Shown: one piece after another, positions 61,379 through 64,000 of the stretch
Position numbering within the stretch: position 1 is the stretch's first letter
Layout: each line of letters begins with the position of its first letter
DNA from: Bacteroides sp.
Lineage (GTDB): Bacteria; Bacteroidota; Bacteroidia; Bacteroidales; Bacteroidaceae
Direction of reading: 5' to 3'
Assembly: GCA_022648295.1 (NCBI GenBank)
Contig: JALCME010000004.1
Coordinates: forward strand, 1-64,000
Length of the DNA stretch: 64,000 nt
The notes under the pieces: generated by a model
What the model was told of the DNA's origin: nothing
The model's input: the letters and a program-made list of their open reading frames with translations, nothing else
Databases searched by the model: none
Translations under genes and position numbers: made by a program

Positions 61379-61451
61379 TATCTTAATATATTTATTAGCC
61401 TTTCCTTATTCAAACAGACCTTCCGGTTACAATCTGCAACAAAATTAACTT

Positions 61452-61664
61452 TTATTCTTCAGTCTTTTGCTTCTCCGACAGTAATTTTTCTATTTCTTTA
61501 TCGGCCTTAGTCAATTTCTCGGTACAAAACGCAATGATGTCATTAGCTTCTTTAATTTTTTCAGCCAATTCATCTATCTCCAGCTCATTATTATCTATTT
61601 GATAAACAATCTTTTCCAAACGTTCCACCGCCTGGGTATAAGTTTCTTTTTTCTTAACGGGCAT
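61452..61664 (-). CDS. xseB: Exodeoxyribonuclease VII small subunit
   Basis: A 70-residue helical-hairpin protein of the XseB family: YTQAVERLEKIVYQIDNNEL then EIDELAEKIKEANDIIAFC, as in E. coli (FETALAELEQIVTRLE...). Several copies bind one XseA to form exonuclease VII, which degrades single-stranded DNA. The large subunit gene lies 114 bp upstream on the same strand, but xseB also has its own well-formed promoter at 61711-61740, so its level may be set apart from xseA. Small size and clear family match leave little doubt. Confidence 0.94.
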   Translation of the reverse strand: MPVKKKETYTQAVERLEKIVYQIDNNELEIDELAEKIKEANDIIAFCTEKLTKADKEIEKLLSEKQKTEE

Positions 61665-61710
61665 AGCTTTTGTTTTGTAGAATAATCTTAAAACACGATA
61701 AATAAAGCAA

Positions 61711-61740
61711 CAAAGATAAATAAAAATAAAAGGATAACAA
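61711..61740 (-). promoter_or_regulatory. xseB promoter
   Basis: Leftward TTG (61740-61738), 19-bp spacer, TATCTTTG (61718-61711): a good Bacteroides promoter in the xseA-xseB gap, giving a leader of about 40 bases. Confidence 0.6.
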
Positions 61741-61778
61741 TAGGGAAAGCAGACTTTAAACTCTTGACAAATAGTAGC

Positions 61779-63014
61779 CTATCCTTTTTGAACCGTCGAT
61801 TTAAAACTACCTTTATGCAAACGGGTAGTCAGTTCATCGCCAGGATTTAGCAAAGAAGCGTCTTTCACCACCTTCCCGTCTTTCAGGGTAACGCTATAAC
61901 CACGGGCCAGTTGCTTCTCGGGAGAAGCATCAGCAACACGCTGCTGCAAAAGCTCCATCTGATGACGATGATGGGAAAGCGAAGCCTTCACTACTTGCGA
62001 AAGGTCCTTTTGCATGGTAAGTAATGACAATTTAGCACCGGATATACGAGTAAAAACAGCCGAAGGAATATGGCTTTTGTAACCGGATAGCCTTTGACGT
62101 TCGGCATCCAAACGAGACAACACTCCGCTATATAGTTCACTGGCAAGATCATCCAACAGATCAGCTGCCTCGTCCATAGCATTAATCAGAAATTCAGCAG
62201 CAGCCGTAGGAGTCTTTACGCGTGTATGTGCCACAGAGTCCAGTACCGTATCGTCCCGTTCGTGACCGATGCCGGTTATAATAGGTAATGGGAATTGTGC
62301 ACATGATGCAGCAAGGAGGTAGGTATCAAAGCCAGACAAGTCGGAGGTCGCTCCTCCCCCGCGGATTATGACCACAACATCAAAGTCGGCCTGGCGGTTT
62401 AAAATAAGATCCAATGCAGCAAGTATTGATTCTTCCACACGGTCACCCTGCATTATAGCCGGAAATAGCTCCGTATAAAAAAAGAAGTCCCGGGGATTGT
62501 GCCGAAGCTGATGGCAGAAATCACCGTAACCCGCTGCTGTAGCCGAAGAAATAACTGCAATGCGTTGGGGTAATACAGGTATCTCCAACTCTTTGTTCAA
62601 AGTCAGTACACCTTCTTCCTCCAATTGCTTCAAAATTTCGCGACGACGGCGTGCCATATCCCCCAGCGTATAGGTAGGGTCTATATCCTGCACCGTCAAT
62701 GTATATCCGTAAAGTTCATGAAAACTCACGGAAACTTGTACCAAAACTTTAATACCCGAGACAAAGGGCTGACCGGTAGCTTCTTCAAAATAAGGCTTAA
62801 GCAACTTAAACAAATTTGCCCAAATCACTCCACGGGCTTTTGCTATTAAGCTATTGCCCCGGGCGTCTTTCTCTACAAATTCCAGATAACAATGTCCCGT
62901 AGCGTTGGTACGGACATCACTCAACTCTGCCTGAACCCAATAAACATCGGGCAGGCATTGTTCCAAACCGCGTCTCACCAACGCATTGAGTTCATAAAGA
63001 GAAAGAGACTCCAT
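61779..63014 (-). CDS. xseA: Exodeoxyribonuclease VII large subunit
   Basis: Catalytic subunit of exonuclease VII, acting on single-stranded DNA in both directions in repair. A 411-residue protein: N-terminal OB-fold (about 1-105; SLYELNALVRRGLEQCLPDV, VWVQAELSDVR-like YWVQAELSDVRTNATGHCYL), then the catalytic domain (about 125-400) with IAVISSATAAGYGDF, DVVVIIRGGGATSDLSGFDT, PIITGIGHERDDTVLDSVAH and VKTPTAAAEFLINAMD. The C-terminus shows QLARGYSVTLKDGKVV, the tail pattern GYS-L. Slightly shorter than E. coli XseA (456), usual for Bacteroidetes. It begins 22 bp after the subtilisin-like gene and may share its transcript. Confidence 0.96.
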   Translation of the reverse strand: MESLSLYELNALVRRGLEQCLPDVYWVQAELSDVRTNATGHCYLEFVEKDARGNSLIAKARGVIWANLFKLLKPYFEEATGQPFVSGIKVLVQVSVSFHELYGYTLTVQDIDPTYTLGDMARRRREILKQLEEEGVLTLNKELEIPVLPQRIAVISSATAAGYGDFCHQLRHNPRDFFFYTELFPAIMQGDRVEESILAALDLILNRQADFDVVVIIRGGGATSDLSGFDTYLLAASCAQFPLPIITGIGHERDDTVLDSVAHTRVKTPTAAAEFLINAMDEAADLLDDLASELYSGVLSRLDAERQRLSGYKSHIPSAVFTRISGAKLSLLTMQKDLSQVVKASLSHHRHQMELLQQRVADASPEKQLARGYSVTLKDGKVVKDASLLNPGDELTTRLHKGSFKSTVQKG

Positions 63015-63036
63015 ATAAATTGGGATAAAGAGTTTT

Positions 63037-64000
63037 CTATTTGTTTAAATCGGACTTATAAGTTTGGTAAGCTTTCCACATATCAGGAATGCCATACCCA
63101 TAAATATTATCGGGACAGGCAGCACGGTCACCGGATTGCCGAACCAGATTAATCAGTTCTTTCGCCGTTAACTTGGGACAAGCTTCCCACAGGCAAGCTA
63201 CCATACCACACATAATAGGAGAAGCGAAAGAAGTTCCGTTACCTCGTCCCTGACCACCATCAGAGCGCATGAGGTCAGCTCTAAGTCCCACAGCCACAAC
63301 ATCCGGCTTTATGCGATTATCCGTCGTATTGCCGATGGACGAGAAAGGAGCCAAAACTCCTTTTTTATCAATTGCACCCACGGTCAACACATTTTCAGCA
63401 TCCCCCGGAGGAGTTATTTTCTTCCACGGACCCATTCCGGCGTTTCCGGCACTGCAGACCAGTACCATTCCTTTATCCGCTACTTTAGAAGCTTCACGAG
63501 ACATCAAAGCATGGTGTCCGTTCAAGTCGCAATATTTATAATTTTTTGTATGGTCATCAAAAACATAATAGCCCAACGAGGTATTAATAACATCAGCTCC
63601 CACGCTATCGGCAAATTCCACTGCAGCAGCCCAATAATCCTGTTCCACTAAATTTTCCGAATATTCATCTTCACTACGAAGTAACCAAAAAGAGGCATCG
63701 GGAGCAGTGCCCGTCATCATGTTGGGTTGATTCATTCCTATACAGGACAATACACCCATACCATGGGTACTTTCCGCAAAAAGATCGGCATCTGAATTCA
63801 CAAAATCCTTTTCTCCCAAAATATGAATATTCTTCATTGCCGGCATTCTGTCCACGTTATGAAAACCGGCATCTATAACAGCAATTACCATGCCATCGCC
63901 CCTGAAACCGGCTTTATGAAGCTTATCTCCATTACTTATTTCTATCTGACGGGTTGCAACACCGTAAATACTATCGGGACAAATTGTCAAATGATTCAGC
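63037..64000 (-). CDS. Subtilisin-like S8 serine peptidase, C-terminal part (partial)
   Basis: The frame is open to the window end, so the N-terminal part (signal and propeptide) is missing; about 321 codons are visible. The S8 catalytic triad is complete: Asp in MVIAVIDAGFHNVD, His in STHGMGVLSCIGMN, and Ser in GNGTSFASPIMCGMVACLWE, with the oxyanion Asn in VCSAGNAGMGPW. Between them NTSLGYYVFDD supports the fold. It ends shortly after the catalytic domain (IYGYGIPDMWKAYQ), with no C-terminal sorting domain. Probably exported, on the periplasmic or outer surface. It precedes xseA by 22 bp, probably by chance of order rather than function. Confidence 0.93.
   Translation of the reverse strand, partial: LNHLTICPDSIYGVATRQIEISNGDKLHKAGFRGDGMVIAVIDAGFHNVDRMPAMKNIHILGEKDFVNSDADLFAESTHGMGVLSCIGMNQPNMMTGTAPDASFWLLRSEDEYSENLVEQDYWAAAVEFADSVGADVINTSLGYYVFDDHTKNYKYCDLNGHHALMSREASKVADKGMVLVCSAGNAGMGPWKKITPPGDAENVLTVGAIDKKGVLAPFSSIGNTTDNRIKPDVVAVGLRADLMRSDGGQGRGNGTSFASPIMCGMVACLWEACPKLTAKELINLVRQSGDRAACPDNIYGYGIPDMWKAYQTYKSDLNK

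Overview
The window looks like chromosome of a gut-type Bacteroidales organism, most likely Bacteroides or a close relative. The reasons are a SusC/SusD pair with an OMP-type C-terminal Phe, several promoters of the Bacteroides type (TTTG or TTG about 19 bp upstream of TAnnTTTG), starts without obvious Shine-Dalgarno sequences, class I fumarase, a DAHP synthase-chorismate mutase fusion, and many families typical of the phylum (DUF4953 metalloprotease, DoxX/DUF1599/tpiA/SPOR/folE block, nadK-pdxJ-exbB-exbD-tonB-DJ1-ispD-recG block). Most of it is ordinary housekeeping chromosome; the species cannot be named from sequence alone.

Layout. 1-3.9 kb: the end of a class I fumarase, a beta-propeller lipoprotein, then an eroded stretch with a decayed unknown gene, an internally deleted ISAs1-family transposase and an array of short palindromes. 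4.3-10.7 kb (minus): tsaC, clc, fmt, rpe, comEC-like. 10.8-20.9 kb (plus): thioesterase, a LytTR two-component pair, then a secreted zinc metalloprotease with its SusC/SusD transporter. A 21-bp-spaced direct repeat in front of the protease promoter is a candidate LytTR operator tying the regulator to the operon. 21-28.3 kb: yaaA, recJ-recQ, a TPR protein, an endonuclease/phosphatase-family secreted protein, hemolysin III family. 28.5-32.7 kb: a four-gene phenylalanine/tyrosine operon (pheA, aminotransferase, DAHP synthase-chorismate mutase, tyrA) behind a Phe/Tyr-rich leader peptide and a complete attenuator. 32.8-39.7 kb: dnaG converging on folE, SPOR protein, tpiA, DoxX-type protein, DUF1599 protein, M23 peptidase. 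39.9-47 kb: recG-ispD-DJ1-tonB-exbD-exbB-pdxJ, divergent from nadK. 47-48 kb: a 0.9-kb gene-free region with a second palindrome array. 47.9-57.5 kb: mdh, a coiled-coil protein, a TolC/HlyD/two-permease efflux operon with no ATPase, and a BlaI/BlaR1-like pair whose M56 protein carries two TonB C-terminal domains. 57.5-64 kb (minus): mrp, trmB, DUF975, ilvE, xseB, xseA and the C-terminal part of a subtilisin-like protease cut by the window end.

The most notable signals are (i) the Phe/Tyr attenuator at 28537-28701, (ii) two distant intergenic arrays (3792-3867 and 47504-47579), each with four copies of a CACARYTGTG-like palindrome spaced at exactly 22 bp, and (iii) the LytTR-type direct repeat at 13585-13614. 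No tRNA, rRNA or CRISPR array was seen.
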